A DNA stretch of 64,000 bases from Streptomyces sp. NBC_01235 (GTDB lineage: Bacteria; Actinomycetota; Actinomycetes; Streptomycetales; Streptomycetaceae): positions 9,796,001 to 9,860,000 of the forward strand of contig NZ_CP108513.1 in assembly GCF_035989285.1 (NCBI RefSeq). The letters run 5' to 3'. The notes beneath the pieces were generated by a model. The model was not told the origin of the DNA. It saw nothing but the letters and a program-made list of their open reading frames with translations, and searched no databases. Made by a program: the position numbers and the translations under genes. Position 1 is the first letter of the stretch; every line of letters begins with the position of its first letter. This document shows, one piece after another, positions 1 through 8,777 of this stretch.

Positions 1-1
1 G

Positions 2-1534
2 GGCGGAGTTGACGTCGACATCCACCTCGGATATCTGGACGACCCCTCCGGGCGGGAAGTGGTCCTGTCGGGCAGGGTCGACGCGATCAAGTCGACGACC
101 CGGTTCCCTCCGCTCGCCCTGCGCCTCACCGGGTTCGAGGAGGCCGCGTACCGGCTGCTCAACCACACCGACCCGGGCAGCCATCCGCCCAGGGCCGCCT
201 TCTCGAAGCCCGAGACGACGCCCTACGACGCGGCGGAGCACATCGCCGGGCTCGCCGGGGTCAAGGTGGTGGGGCCGGAGGAACCCTGCGCCTACCTCCG
301 CGAGATCAACAGGACCGGGAAGAACGCCTTCGCGCTGCTCAGAGGAATGGCCGACAAATGGGGGTACGAAATCCTCGTCCAGGACGGGGCGGTCCAGTGC
401 GGGAAGACCCTCAGCCATCCGCCCGAAGCGAGCAGGTTCCCCGACATTCCCAAGGACGAGGTGCTCGCGGCCATGATGCTCAGCGAGGAGTGCCTCGTCG
501 CGCACAAGACGATGACCGTCGCCCGGCTGGCCGAGTTCAAACCCGCACAGCTGGAAGCGGTCGGCAAACAGACCCTCACCACCGACCCGACCGACCCGGA
601 GAAGGTGGCGGTCTTCGACTTCACGGTGCTCGGCGTCCCCTCCCTACGGGCCGGGCAGATGGTGGCGGCCGGAGTGGAGGGCTACGAGAAGCCGCTCCGG
701 GGCTTCCGCGTCCTCCAGCTGACCCACACGTTCTCGCCGCGGAACGGATACACCTGCTCCGGCCGCGCCGTGGAGTTCAGCATCGAAGGCGGCAACCACC
801 GGCGCAGTGAGCTCGCCCGCAAGGCGACCGCCCACTCGATCGCCGACCTGATCGCAGGCAAGGCCCAGGAGCGTGCCGCCGCCACCCCCTCCGTCGACGT
901 CGGCCACGTCGACAAGGCCAAGCCGGCCCAGCGGGTGGCGAGCGTATTCGTCGGCCAGCGGCCCAACGAGGCCATGGCGTCGCCCAGCGTGGACGTGGCG
1001 GTCACCGGAGAGAACGGGGAACGGCACGACAAGCCTGTCGCGTCACCCTTCGCCTGGCACAACGTCGGTCTCTCGGTCCCGGTGTACAGCGGCATGCGCG
1101 CCCTCCTCAACCAGGTCAGGGACGACCCCGACGACGCCGTGGTGACGGGTTTCCTGTGGGCCAACGATCCCAAGGCGGACCGCCCGAAATCCAAGGAGGG
1201 CGACTGGTGGCTCTGCCTGCCCACCGAGCTCACCAGCGGCAACTCGCCCAAGCCCACGGGCAAGGGCGCCAACGACCTGATCGCCGCGGACGGCCGCCGG
1301 GTCGTGGAGGCGATCGGGCTGAAGATCGCGATCGGCGAGAAGGAATGCTCACCGGTCGGCGACCGGCCCACCGAAGGGGACGCCGAAGTCTTCCTGCTCA
1401 CCCACAAGTCGGGGACCACCGTCAAGATCGACGCCGACGGAAACGTCACCGTCGACGGTGGAACGCAGGACGTGGTGCTCAAGTCCGGGGGAGTGACCCT
1501 CACGATCGGCAAGGGAAAGGTGGCGATCAGCTGA
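2..1534 (+). CDS. eCIS VgrG/gpD-like spike protein, 5'-truncated by window edge
   Basis: The frame is open to the left edge, so the true start lies upstream; the first in-window start, a GTG at 59, is in mid-domain. The N-terminal part resembles phage late-control protein D/VgrG (a beta-rich opening with GREVVLSGRV, then a segment like the T4 gp27 fold). The C-terminal 60 residues (SGTTVKIDADGNVTVDGG and following) are the short alternating beta repeats of a gp5-type spike needle. In contractile injection systems this trimer sits at the centre of the baseplate and pierces the target. The stop overlaps the next ATG (TGATG). Gene order (spike, tip, gp25, J protein) supports an eCIS. A prophage tail is the alternative, but no phage structural, lysis or packaging genes follow. 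Confidence 0.8.
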   Translation, partial: GGVDVDIHLGYLDDPSGREVVLSGRVDAIKSTTRFPPLALRLTGFEEAAYRLLNHTDPGSHPPRAAFSKPETTPYDAAEHIAGLAGVKVVGPEEPCAYLREINRTGKNAFALLRGMADKWGYEILVQDGAVQCGKTLSHPPEASRFPDIPKDEVLAAMMLSEECLVAHKTMTVARLAEFKPAQLEAVGKQTLTTDPTDPEKVAVFDFTVLGVPSLRAGQMVAAGVEGYEKPLRGFRVLQLTHTFSPRNGYTCSGRAVEFSIEGGNHRRSELARKATAHSIADLIAGKAQERAAATPSVDVGHVDKAKPAQRVASVFVGQRPNEAMASPSVDVAVTGENGERHDKPVASPFAWHNVGLSVPVYSGMRALLNQVRDDPDDAVVTGFLWANDPKADRPKSKEGDWWLCLPTELTSGNSPKPTGKGANDLIAADGRRVVEAIGLKIAIGEKECSPVGDRPTEGDAEVFLLTHKSGTTVKIDADGNVTVDGGTQDVVLKSGGVTLTIGKGKVAIS

Positions 1535-1905
1535 TGTCTCTCGTAGTCGTCGAAGGCGCGATCATCCAGTGCACCCACCAGGGCAGGCTCACGCTCGCCG
1601 CGGGCGACCCCCGGGTCACCGTCAAGGGCAAAGGAGTCGTCCTCGCCGGGAAGGAGAGCGGCCTCGCGTTCGGCTCGGCTGCCACCCCCGTACCGGGCAT
1701 GATCACACCCTGCACCGCGACCACTCCCAGTGGGCCCCAGCCCTGCGTCATCACCCCGGCGACCCCCGACGGATGGTCGAAGAAGCTTGCCGTCGGCGGC
1801 ACCCCGGTCCTGCTGGCCACGGCCTCCGGGGTCACCGCGAGCGGGCAGGGCCCCGGACGGTGGACGGTGGCCAACCCCGGCCAGACCGTGCTGGAGACCC
1901 TCTGA
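1534..1905 (+). CDS. PAAR-like spike-tip protein
   Basis: A 123-aa protein starting at the ATG that overlaps the spike gene's stop. It opens with MSLVVVEGAIIQCTHQG and contains cysteine/proline-rich beta stretches (GMITPCTATTPSGPQPC) like the small PAAR-like/DUF4280-type proteins that cap the VgrG needle. Its likely role is to sharpen the spike and possibly hold a metal ion or an effector at the tip. The assignment rests mainly on size, composition and position directly after the spike; the classical PAAR motif is not obvious by eye. Its stop overlaps the next start (ATGA), so translation is probably coupled. Confidence 0.65.
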   Translation: MSLVVVEGAIIQCTHQGRLTLAAGDPRVTVKGKGVVLAGKESGLAFGSAATPVPGMITPCTATTPSGPQPCVITPATPDGWSKKLAVGGTPVLLATASGVTASGQGPGRWTVANPGQTVLETL

Positions 1906-2579
1906 TGATCGAGAACGAACCGCTGGAACCGCGCGACGACCGTCCTGCCGGCGCCGGCGCCGGCGAGGCCGGAGGCCGGCCCGGAGGACAGGCCTCAGAC
2001 TCCCTCAGGGCCGGCCCCTCGCCCCCCACCGCGTCCCTCGCGACCGCCTTCCGCGCCTCGGCGGCCGGCCCGGAACTGGCCGCCGCCATCCGCCCGTACC
2101 TGTCCGGCGACGTCCCGCGCGAAGGCGCACCGAGTCTCGGCCGCAGCCTCGCCCTTGACGACGGGGACCTCGTCCTCGACGGGCGCTCCCACGACCTCGC
2201 CCTCGTCGTCGACGCCGACGCCCTGAGCCAGGCGCTGGAGCTGGGCGTCGCCACCCAGACGGGCAGCGACCGGCTCAACACCCGGTTCGGCTTCGACCGC
2301 CTGGCCATCAGCGCCTACGCCCACGACCTGCCCACCCGCAAGGAGTTCCTCACGATGGAACTCGTCCGCTGCCTCAGCTCGGACCTTCGGGTCACCGACG
2401 TGCGCGAGGTGTTCTTCGACGACGACCCGCGTTATCTGGAGCTGCGGCCCGGACTCGACGAGGAGACCCACCGCCGGGAGGTGGCCGCCGCGCACGCGGC
2501 ACGCGTCTACGCGGTCTACGCCATCGTCGACACCATCGCGAACACCACTCTCACCCTCCGAGCAAGGGGAACCCCATGA
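1905..2579 (+). CDS. gp25-like baseplate wedge protein
   Basis: A 224-aa protein whose ATG overlaps the preceding stop. The first 65 residues are Pro/Gly/Ala-rich and look disordered. The C-terminal 140 residues carry the gp25/lysozyme-like wedge fold: an ALELGVATQTGSDRLNTRFGFD segment, then a helix with LVRCLSSDLRVTDVREVFF and strands ending the domain. In T4-like and eCIS baseplates this protein joins the inner wedge to the sheath. The N-terminal extension is longer than in typical 110-150 aa gp25 proteins. The stop overlaps the start of the J gene by four bases. Confidence 0.75.
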   Translation: MIENEPLEPRDDRPAGAGAGEAGGRPGGQASDSLRAGPSPPTASLATAFRASAAGPELAAAIRPYLSGDVPREGAPSLGRSLALDDGDLVLDGRSHDLALVVDADALSQALELGVATQTGSDRLNTRFGFDRLAISAYAHDLPTRKEFLTMELVRCLSSDLRVTDVREVFFDDDPRYLELRPGLDEETHRREVAAAHAARVYAVYAIVDTIANTTLTLRARGTP

Positions 2580-3901
2580 CCTCCGAGGAACGGTTCGGCG
2601 TCGGCGAGGACGGGTTCGTCGTCAAGGGCATCGACCGGATCATCGCCGACCAGCAGACCCGCGCCCGAGCCATGTTCGGCGACGATGTCGACCTCACTTC
2701 CGGCAGCGCCCTGCGCAAGGTCCTGGACGCCGCGGCCCTCGACACCCACGAGCTGTGGCGGGCCCTGGAATCCCAGTACTACGGCACCTTCATCACCACC
2801 GCCGAGGGCCCCAGCCTGGACCTGCTCGGCTGCGACCTCGGAGTGCCCCGCCGCGAGCTGCGCGCCCGCGGCCCCGTCTTCCTCACGATCGCGAAGCCGG
2901 AATCCGACCGCCGCTACGCCCTTCCGCAGGGCACGGTCATCGTGACCGTGCCCGTCGCCGACGAGCCCGTCCTGGCCTTCCGGAGCGCACGGGCCGTCAT
3001 CCTCACCACGGAGCAGTCGACCGCGACGGTCGAGGTCGAGGCCGTCGCGCGCGGTGACGACGGGAACATCCCCGCCGGCAGCAAGTTGCGACTCGACCCT
3101 GAATGGGCCCGGCACAACCTCAACCTGGGCACCGCCGAGGTCGAGGCCGTCGCGCAACAGACCTTCCACGACGGGGACCTCGGCGAGTCCGACGCCGTCT
3201 ACCGGGCCCGCCTGCTCGGCGTCCCCCGCACCGTGTGGACCCAGGAAGCGCTGCTCGCCCAGGTGCTCGATGTGAACGGCGTGCGAGACGCGGCGATCTT
3301 CGACCCCCTCGGCGGGGTGGAGGCCACCCGGCGCTCCTTCGGAACCTTCCGCTTCGGCAGCCGCGCCTTCTCCAGGGAGCGCCAGACCGGCTCCCCCTAC
3401 TTCTTCGACATCGTCGTGGCCGCCGAGCCCGGCTGGCCCTGGCACAGTGGCGAGGCGCTAGTCGCCGGAGTGTACGAAGAGGTCCTCGACGTCATACGGC
3501 AGTGGCGGCCGGTGTCGATCTTCCCCGACGTCCTGGCGGCCAACCAGGTCGACGTGGGGATACGCGCCACCCTGGTCGTCGAGGCGGGCCACGACGAGGA
3601 AGCCGTCAAGGGCGCGATCCTCGACGCCGTACGAGCCTCCGTCAACCGGCTCCGGCTCGGACACGGCGTGCTCTACTCCGACATCGTCCTCAGCGCCCGC
3701 ACCGCCGCGGGCGTGGTGGACGTGCAGAACCTGCGGCTGCGCCGCTTCGCCCCCGCCTTCGGGCAGACCTACTACGACGGAGGCATCTACGGCGGTTCCC
3801 AGGAACTGTCCGTGGGCGAGAACCTGGACCTCGCCCCCGACGAGATCGCCCGCTTCTCCGTGGACACCTCCATGGCCGACCTCCAGGTCGTGGTCACATG
3901 A
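2576..3901 (+). CDS. Baseplate J/gp6-like protein
   Basis: A 441-aa protein starting with ATG overlapping the gp25 stop. It has a helical N-terminus (GIDRIIADQQTRARAMFGDD), a central beta module (PQGTVIVTVPVADEPVLAF, then EVEAVARGDDGNIPAGS), and the J-family segment with YRARLLGVPRTVWTQEALL that leads into a loading domain. J/gp6 proteins form the wedge ring connecting spike hub and fibres. Length and domain order match eCIS Afp11-type proteins. It continues the translationally coupled operon into the next gene (ATGA overlap at 3898). Confidence 0.8.
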   Translation: MTSEERFGVGEDGFVVKGIDRIIADQQTRARAMFGDDVDLTSGSALRKVLDAAALDTHELWRALESQYYGTFITTAEGPSLDLLGCDLGVPRRELRARGPVFLTIAKPESDRRYALPQGTVIVTVPVADEPVLAFRSARAVILTTEQSTATVEVEAVARGDDGNIPAGSKLRLDPEWARHNLNLGTAEVEAVAQQTFHDGDLGESDAVYRARLLGVPRTVWTQEALLAQVLDVNGVRDAAIFDPLGGVEATRRSFGTFRFGSRAFSRERQTGSPYFFDIVVAAEPGWPWHSGEALVAGVYEEVLDVIRQWRPVSIFPDVLAANQVDVGIRATLVVEAGHDEEAVKGAILDAVRASVNRLRLGHGVLYSDIVLSARTAAGVVDVQNLRLRRFAPAFGQTYYDGGIYGGSQELSVGENLDLAPDEIARFSVDTSMADLQVVVT

Positions 3902-6900
3902 GCACGACGACACCCTGCGGCCGTCTCCGCTTCCGTGACCCGCTGCCGGGCGGCGCCCTCGCCGTCATGCGGGACGCCCTCCCCGCCACGTACGACCGGG
4001 GGATGGAGCGCATGACCGTTCCGCTCGACCCCGCGCGGGACGACGGGACGATCCCCGTCCGCAAGTACGACTTCGCCGGCTACGAGCGCTTCTACGGCAA
4101 GCCGCCCGCCTCCCCCCGCTATCTGCTCACCCCACGGCAGGACGTCACCGAACCCCTCACTGTCCGGGTCTCCTTCACCCGGGAAACCGGCGCGCGCAAG
4201 GAACACGTGGACGTACGGATCCCGGCGGGCCACCCGGCCGGACGCGCCGTGACGGTCCCGATCCCCGGCCGCGCGGCCGACGTCACCGACCGGCTGCAGC
4301 TCGTCGACCTCGCCCCCCTCACCCCCGCCCGCGGCTTCGGGACCGTCACCTGGGAGGTCACCGCACTGCTGGGGAACCTGGCCAAACTGCTCTGGGTCAT
4401 CGGCGCGGAACACGAGGTCATCGCCGAACACCTCCGGGACGTGACGGCACAGCGGAACACCGAAACCGCCCACGGCGCCAGCCTCGACCTCCTCGGCCTC
4501 GACCTGGGCGCACCCCGCTTCCCGCCCCGGCCACACACGGTGGACGACGCCACGATCGCGCTCTTCCACCTCGACGACGTCCCGCCGTCCGACGAGGACG
4601 AACCCCCGGACCCCGACGCCGAGGTGACCACCGTCGTCGACGCCGCCGCACCCGCCCGCCAGGGTCACAACACCGGCGCCCGCAGCGGTCGGACCGGGCG
4701 CTTCGCACACGCCTTCGGTTTCGGGCCGGGCGAGAGCTTCATCAGCGTCGACGACGCTCCGGTCTTCGCCCTCCCGGCCACCGCCGACTTCACCGTCGAG
4801 GCCGTCGTGCGACCCGACCGGGCCACCACGACCGGAGCCGTGGTCGCCAAACGCGAGAAGCCCAACACCCCCGAGGCCAAGGGCTGGGCCCTGACGGTGG
4901 GCACCTTCCGCGGCATCGACCACAACCTCCGCTTCTCCCTCTCCGACGGCAGCCACGAGGTCGACCTGTTCGCCGACCGCGACCTCGGCGACGGAGCCTT
5001 CCACCACATCGCCGGCGTGCTCGCCCGCGAGGGACCGACCGCCGCCGTCGTGCTCCATGTCGACGGACAGGAGGTGGCCCGCTACGCGACCGACGCACCC
5101 CTCGGCGCGCTGACCAGCACCGCCAAGCTCGTGATCGGCCGGGCCACGGAGACCCTGGAGGACGCGGCGACCACCGCGCAGTACACGGGCCTGATCGAGG
5201 AGGTGCGGGTCTCCGGCGCGGCCCGTGACACCTTCGACCCGGTCACCGGCGAAGCCGACGAGCAGTACCGCCGTCGGCTCCGGATCTTCCACCGCTGGCT
5301 CCTGCCCACCCCCGACCGACTCCAGGCCGCGGTGAACACGGCGGCCGGAGCGATCGCCGCCGACCCGGAAGACCCCGAGCCTTTCGTGGTGCGGGAACGG
5401 ACCGAGGCCGTGGCCACGGGCGGACACCCCCTGCGCGTCCTGCCGACGGAGCTGCCGGTGAGTCAATCCGTCACCGCCGCGGGCGAAGTCGGCACGCCCG
5501 AGGAGGCCGCCGTCGGCACCGCCGCCCGGGACGAACCCGACTTCGACCCCGCCTGGCTCATCAGTTACCCGGACCGGCCCGGACTGACCTTCGAGGACGA
5601 CAAGGACGGCCGCCGGATGCAACTCGTCGTCGTCCGCGCCCTGGACGCTCTCCTCGACCGCCTCGCAGGATTGGGCCGCCCGGCGGAAGGCGACCCCGCG
5701 AATCCAGGTGAGACGGCCCCCGGTGCACTGCACGTCCTCAAGGCGTACGACGCCACCGCCACCGGCCTGCACGGCGTCGGGCGCGCCCTCCTGCTCACCC
5801 ACGCGCCGACCATCGGCCCCGCACAACTCGGCGCGCTCGCCCACGCGGCCGGCTTCGGCTGGGTCCATCACACCAGGGAGGGCCACATCTACGCGGCCCA
5901 GCCGCGCGGCGATGTCTTCCATATCACCACGGGCACCACGGACGCGCCCCTCGGCCTGCCGGATGTCACGGAAGGCGGCGCTCTTGTCCTCGGCATCGAG
6001 CCCGATCCCTCCCACCTCGCCGACGCCGAGATCCGCTGGTCCGTCCTCCGCTCGGGAGCCGGTGACGCCGCCTTCCTGCCGCGCAAGCCGGGCACCGTGC
6101 ACGCCGTCGCCGCCGGCGACGTCTCGGTCCGGGTCGAGGTCGTGCGCCGCGGCCACGTCGGCAGCGGCACCCGCCGGATCCGGATCGGCCTGTCCGACAC
6201 CTCCCTCACGGCCGGACAGAGCGTCAGCGGCACCGGTCGCCGCGACGCCACCGAGGTGGCCGCGGCGGGCCCGCCCACCAACGACTTCGACCCGCACATG
6301 CTGCGCGTACGCACCGACGACCTGACCCGACCCCCACGCCCCGTCGACTACCGCACCGAGCCCGGGAACCGGATGATGCAGCGCGTCACCGCCGACGCCC
6401 TCGACCGGCTGCTCGACCTGCTCTCGGAAACAGCCGGCGACCTCATGGTGCTCATGTCGTACGTCCCGAAGGCAGAGGGCGAACCGGCCCCGGGCGAGCC
6501 CACGGAATCCGACCCCGACACCGCCCTCCATGCCCAGGGCCGGGCGCTGCGGCTCCGTCACTCCAGGCTGACCGCCTCGGCCCTCGCGGCACGGACCTTC
6601 GCGGCGGGCTTCGACCACATCCGGATCGACGCACCCGCCGAGCCGGGCGGACCGGAGACCGTGCGCGTCGCCGTCGCTCCCGGCGAGCAACTCACGGTGT
6701 CCGGCCCGAGCGAGGTCGACGCCGGGGAGTCCGTCCCGGTCGAGGTCACTCCCGCCGCCGAACCCACCGAGGCCTGCTTCGCCGCAGACGGCTCACAGGT
6801 CTTCCTCACCGAGCCGGGCTCGCACCGGATCACCTCCTTCGCCCTCAAGGCGGATTCCCGGCGCCCCGCTCCCCGGATCCGCCTGGACACCTCACGCAGG

Positions 6901-8154
6901 GTCGACCCCTTCCCCGGTGCTGTCGCCTTCGGCGGCGGACGCCTCTTCGTGGCGCACGAACGGCTCGGCCGCATCTCGGCCCTGACTCCCGCGAACCTGG
7001 AGCCGGCCACCACCCTGTCGGACCTCACCTGCCCCGGCCCCGCAGCCCTGGCGACCGACACCGACCGGCTCTACGCCGGCTGCGGCGACAAGACCCTGCG
7101 TGCCTTCGCCCTGACGACCGGAGAGCAGGCGACCCCGCTGCAACTGCCCGCCGTGCCGAAGTCCCTCGTGGTTGCCGCCGACAGCCCCTTCCTGTACGCG
7201 GTTCTGGACGACGGCCGATGGTGCCGAGTGGAACGCGCGACACTGACCCTGCGCGAGACCGTCGACACGGGCGACCCGAAGGCCCACTCCGGCGCCGTCA
7301 CGGCGAACGGGAAGAAGCTGTACGTGATCTGCCCCGGAGCGGGTCCGGACGGCGGCGGAAGCATCCGGGTCTACCGCCCGCCGGGCCGCAATCCGACGGC
7401 CTTCATCGACGGATTCCCCGCAGGCGCCGAGCCGGTGGCGCTGAGCCTCAGCGGCGACGGGAAGCTGCTGTACGTGGCGACGGAAGGTTCGCCCTCGACG
7501 GTCGGCCGGGTGCACCTCGTCGACGTCGCCACCGACGTCCGCCTGCCGCAGGTGTTCAGCCCCGGCCGAGGCGGTCCCGCCCTCGCCGCGAGCCCCTCCG
7601 GCACCCCGTACCCGCCCTGCCTCGTCATGGCTCCGCGCCACGGCGGCACCGTGCTCCTCGCCGATCCCTCGCCTCTCGCCGACGACCCTCCCGCCCCGCC
7701 GCGGCTCGACGCCGAACTTCCGCTGGGCACCGGCGTGGGCGAGGTGCTCGCGTGGTCGTCCACTCCGGACGGCCACGGCACCGCCGAACCGGCGACGCCC
7801 GACGCCCCGGTGTGCACGGTCGTCGGCGTCGCGCCCGGACGGGTGACGATCCGGGCCACGTATCTCCCCGCCGAGGGGCTGCGGCCCTACCAGTGCGAGG
7901 TCCGGCTCAAACCCACACTGGAGTCGATTCCTGATGCGGCCGTCACGAAGGAGCAGTACGACCTGATCCTCAACGTCCTCAACTGGTTCCACCCCCTCGG
8001 CGTGGAATGCCGCACCGACCGCCTGCGGGCCCTGGCCGGTCTCGATCACGAGGAGACGGAACGGCCCCGCCTGCACACCTTCCCGACCTACCACGTCGCG
8101 GACCTCTTCTCGTCTCCCTTCATCCACCTGCGCAGGGAGGACCGCCATGATTAA
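3898..8154 (+). CDS. Large multidomain eCIS baseplate/tail protein with LamG-like and propeller-like modules
   Basis: A 1418-aa protein; the ATG overlaps the J gene stop. Residues ~1-210 resemble the tail protein I/Afp12 type: a beta segment, then a helical part with NLAKLLWVIGAEHEVIAEH and a LDLLGLDLGAPRFPPRP turn. Residues ~215-435 read as a LamG/concanavalin jelly roll (FTVEAVVRPD, FHHIAGVL, VVLHVDGQEVARY, GLIEEVRVSGAARDTF). This is followed by repeated modules of similar build, each with an RMMQ/RRMQ...ALDRLLDL helix. Residues ~955-1280 contain short repeats typical of a YVTN/NHL-like propeller (GDGKLLYVATEG, VFLTEPGSHRITSF). The last ~100 residues are helical. It is far longer than ordinary Afp12 proteins, and the extra modules suggest glycan or surface binding. 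No frameshift is visible. Confidence 0.65.
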   Translation: MSTTTPCGRLRFRDPLPGGALAVMRDALPATYDRGMERMTVPLDPARDDGTIPVRKYDFAGYERFYGKPPASPRYLLTPRQDVTEPLTVRVSFTRETGARKEHVDVRIPAGHPAGRAVTVPIPGRAADVTDRLQLVDLAPLTPARGFGTVTWEVTALLGNLAKLLWVIGAEHEVIAEHLRDVTAQRNTETAHGASLDLLGLDLGAPRFPPRPHTVDDATIALFHLDDVPPSDEDEPPDPDAEVTTVVDAAAPARQGHNTGARSGRTGRFAHAFGFGPGESFISVDDAPVFALPATADFTVEAVVRPDRATTTGAVVAKREKPNTPEAKGWALTVGTFRGIDHNLRFSLSDGSHEVDLFADRDLGDGAFHHIAGVLAREGPTAAVVLHVDGQEVARYATDAPLGALTSTAKLVIGRATETLEDAATTAQYTGLIEEVRVSGAARDTFDPVTGEADEQYRRRLRIFHRWLLPTPDRLQAAVNTAAGAIAADPEDPEPFVVRERTEAVATGGHPLRVLPTELPVSQSVTAAGEVGTPEEAAVGTAARDEPDFDPAWLISYPDRPGLTFEDDKDGRRMQLVVVRALDALLDRLAGLGRPAEGDPANPGETAPGALHVLKAYDATATGLHGVGRALLLTHAPTIGPAQLGALAHAAGFGWVHHTREGHIYAAQPRGDVFHITTGTTDAPLGLPDVTEGGALVLGIEPDPSHLADAEIRWSVLRSGAGDAAFLPRKPGTVHAVAAGDVSVRVEVVRRGHVGSGTRRIRIGLSDTSLTAGQSVSGTGRRDATEVAAAGPPTNDFDPHMLRVRTDDLTRPPRPVDYRTEPGNRMMQRVTADALDRLLDLLSETAGDLMVLMSYVPKAEGEPAPGEPTESDPDTALHAQGRALRLRHSRLTASALAARTFAAGFDHIRIDAPAEPGGPETVRVAVAPGEQLTVSGPSEVDAGESVPVEVTPAAEPTEACFAADGSQVFLTEPGSHRITSFALKADSRRPAPRIRLDTSRRVDPFPGAVAFGGGRLFVAHERLGRISALTPANLEPATTLSDLTCPGPAALATDTDRLYAGCGDKTLRAFALTTGEQATPLQLPAVPKSLVVAADSPFLYAVLDDGRWCRVERATLTLRETVDTGDPKAHSGAVTANGKKLYVICPGAGPDGGGSIRVYRPPGRNPTAFIDGFPAGAEPVALSLSGDGKLLYVATEGSPSTVGRVHLVDVATDVRLPQVFSPGRGGPALAASPSGTPYPPCLVMAPRHGGTVLLADPSPLADDPPAPPRLDAELPLGTGVGEVLAWSSTPDGHGTAEPATPDAPVCTVVGVAPGRVTIRATYLPAEGLRPYQCEVRLKPTLESIPDAAVTKEQYDLILNVLNWFHPLGVECRTDRLRALAGLDHEETERPRLHTFPTYHVADLFSSPFIHLRREDRHD

Positions 8155-8737
8155 GCCCTACAAGCCCCAGTTCAGCCACAAGGACTGGATCGACAACCAG
8201 GACCGCGTCAAAGCGGGCGGCGAGGACGGACTCAACTACCGTTTCCACCTGCTGGAGGCCGAGTTCGCCGCACTGGCGGACAACCAGATCAACCCGATCA
8301 TCGACTCGCTGGGCGCGCTGACGAGACATCTCACGCTCACCCCCGCCCTGATGCGCTACAGCGACGCCGGAGCCGAGGTGCCGCCCTGGTCACAGGGCAT
8401 CGACATGGTCGAGAAGCCGGCGGAGAAGACCCAGGCGCACGGCTTCATGAACATCGTGCTTCCGGACGGTGCTCTCGTGCAGTCGCTGCTCGCGACCGGG
8501 ACCAATCTGTCCAGCACCGGCACGCTGACGGTGTCCCTCGTGGCCCGCGACATCAAGGACGGCGGAGGCGGCACCGGCTTCCTCATCCAGTCCACAACGC
8601 TGGGCACTGCTGTCGTACCGGAGCGCGAGGTGAAGATCTCGAATGACTCGAACCGCTATTTCCTGACGGTTGACCTCGAGAACGCGGATCCGGCCAAAGC
8701 GGTGAAAGTCTTCTGCGTCCAGCTCGCCTATCAGTGA
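8147..8737 (+). CDS. eCIS-associated small protein (fibre-adjacent, unknown fold)
   Basis: A 196-aa protein overlapping the end of the 1418-aa gene by 8 bases. The N-terminus is polar and helical (NQDRVKAGGEDGLNYRFHLLEAEF); the C-terminal 110 residues look like a beta sandwich (LPDGALVQSLLATGTNLS, GTLTVSLVARD, NRYFLTVDLENADP). I do not recognise a named family. Its position between the large baseplate protein and the repeat fibre suggests a fibre adaptor or tail-surface protein. There is no signal peptide, consistent with assembly in the cytoplasm. Confidence 0.6.
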   Translation: MIKPYKPQFSHKDWIDNQDRVKAGGEDGLNYRFHLLEAEFAALADNQINPIIDSLGALTRHLTLTPALMRYSDAGAEVPPWSQGIDMVEKPAEKTQAHGFMNIVLPDGALVQSLLATGTNLSSTGTLTVSLVARDIKDGGGGTGFLIQSTTLGTAVVPEREVKISNDSNRYFLTVDLENADPAKAVKVFCVQLAYQ

Positions 8738-8777
8738 CCGTCCGGAACGCCCTTCGGCACACCGAGAGGAGACGGCC

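Noticed and set aside
3787..6690. 967-codon minus-strand frame opposite the 1418-aa eCIS gene
   Set aside because: Gly/Val/Asp-rich low-complexity composition typical of antisense frames in high-G+C DNA; the + strand frame has clear domains and coupled starts.
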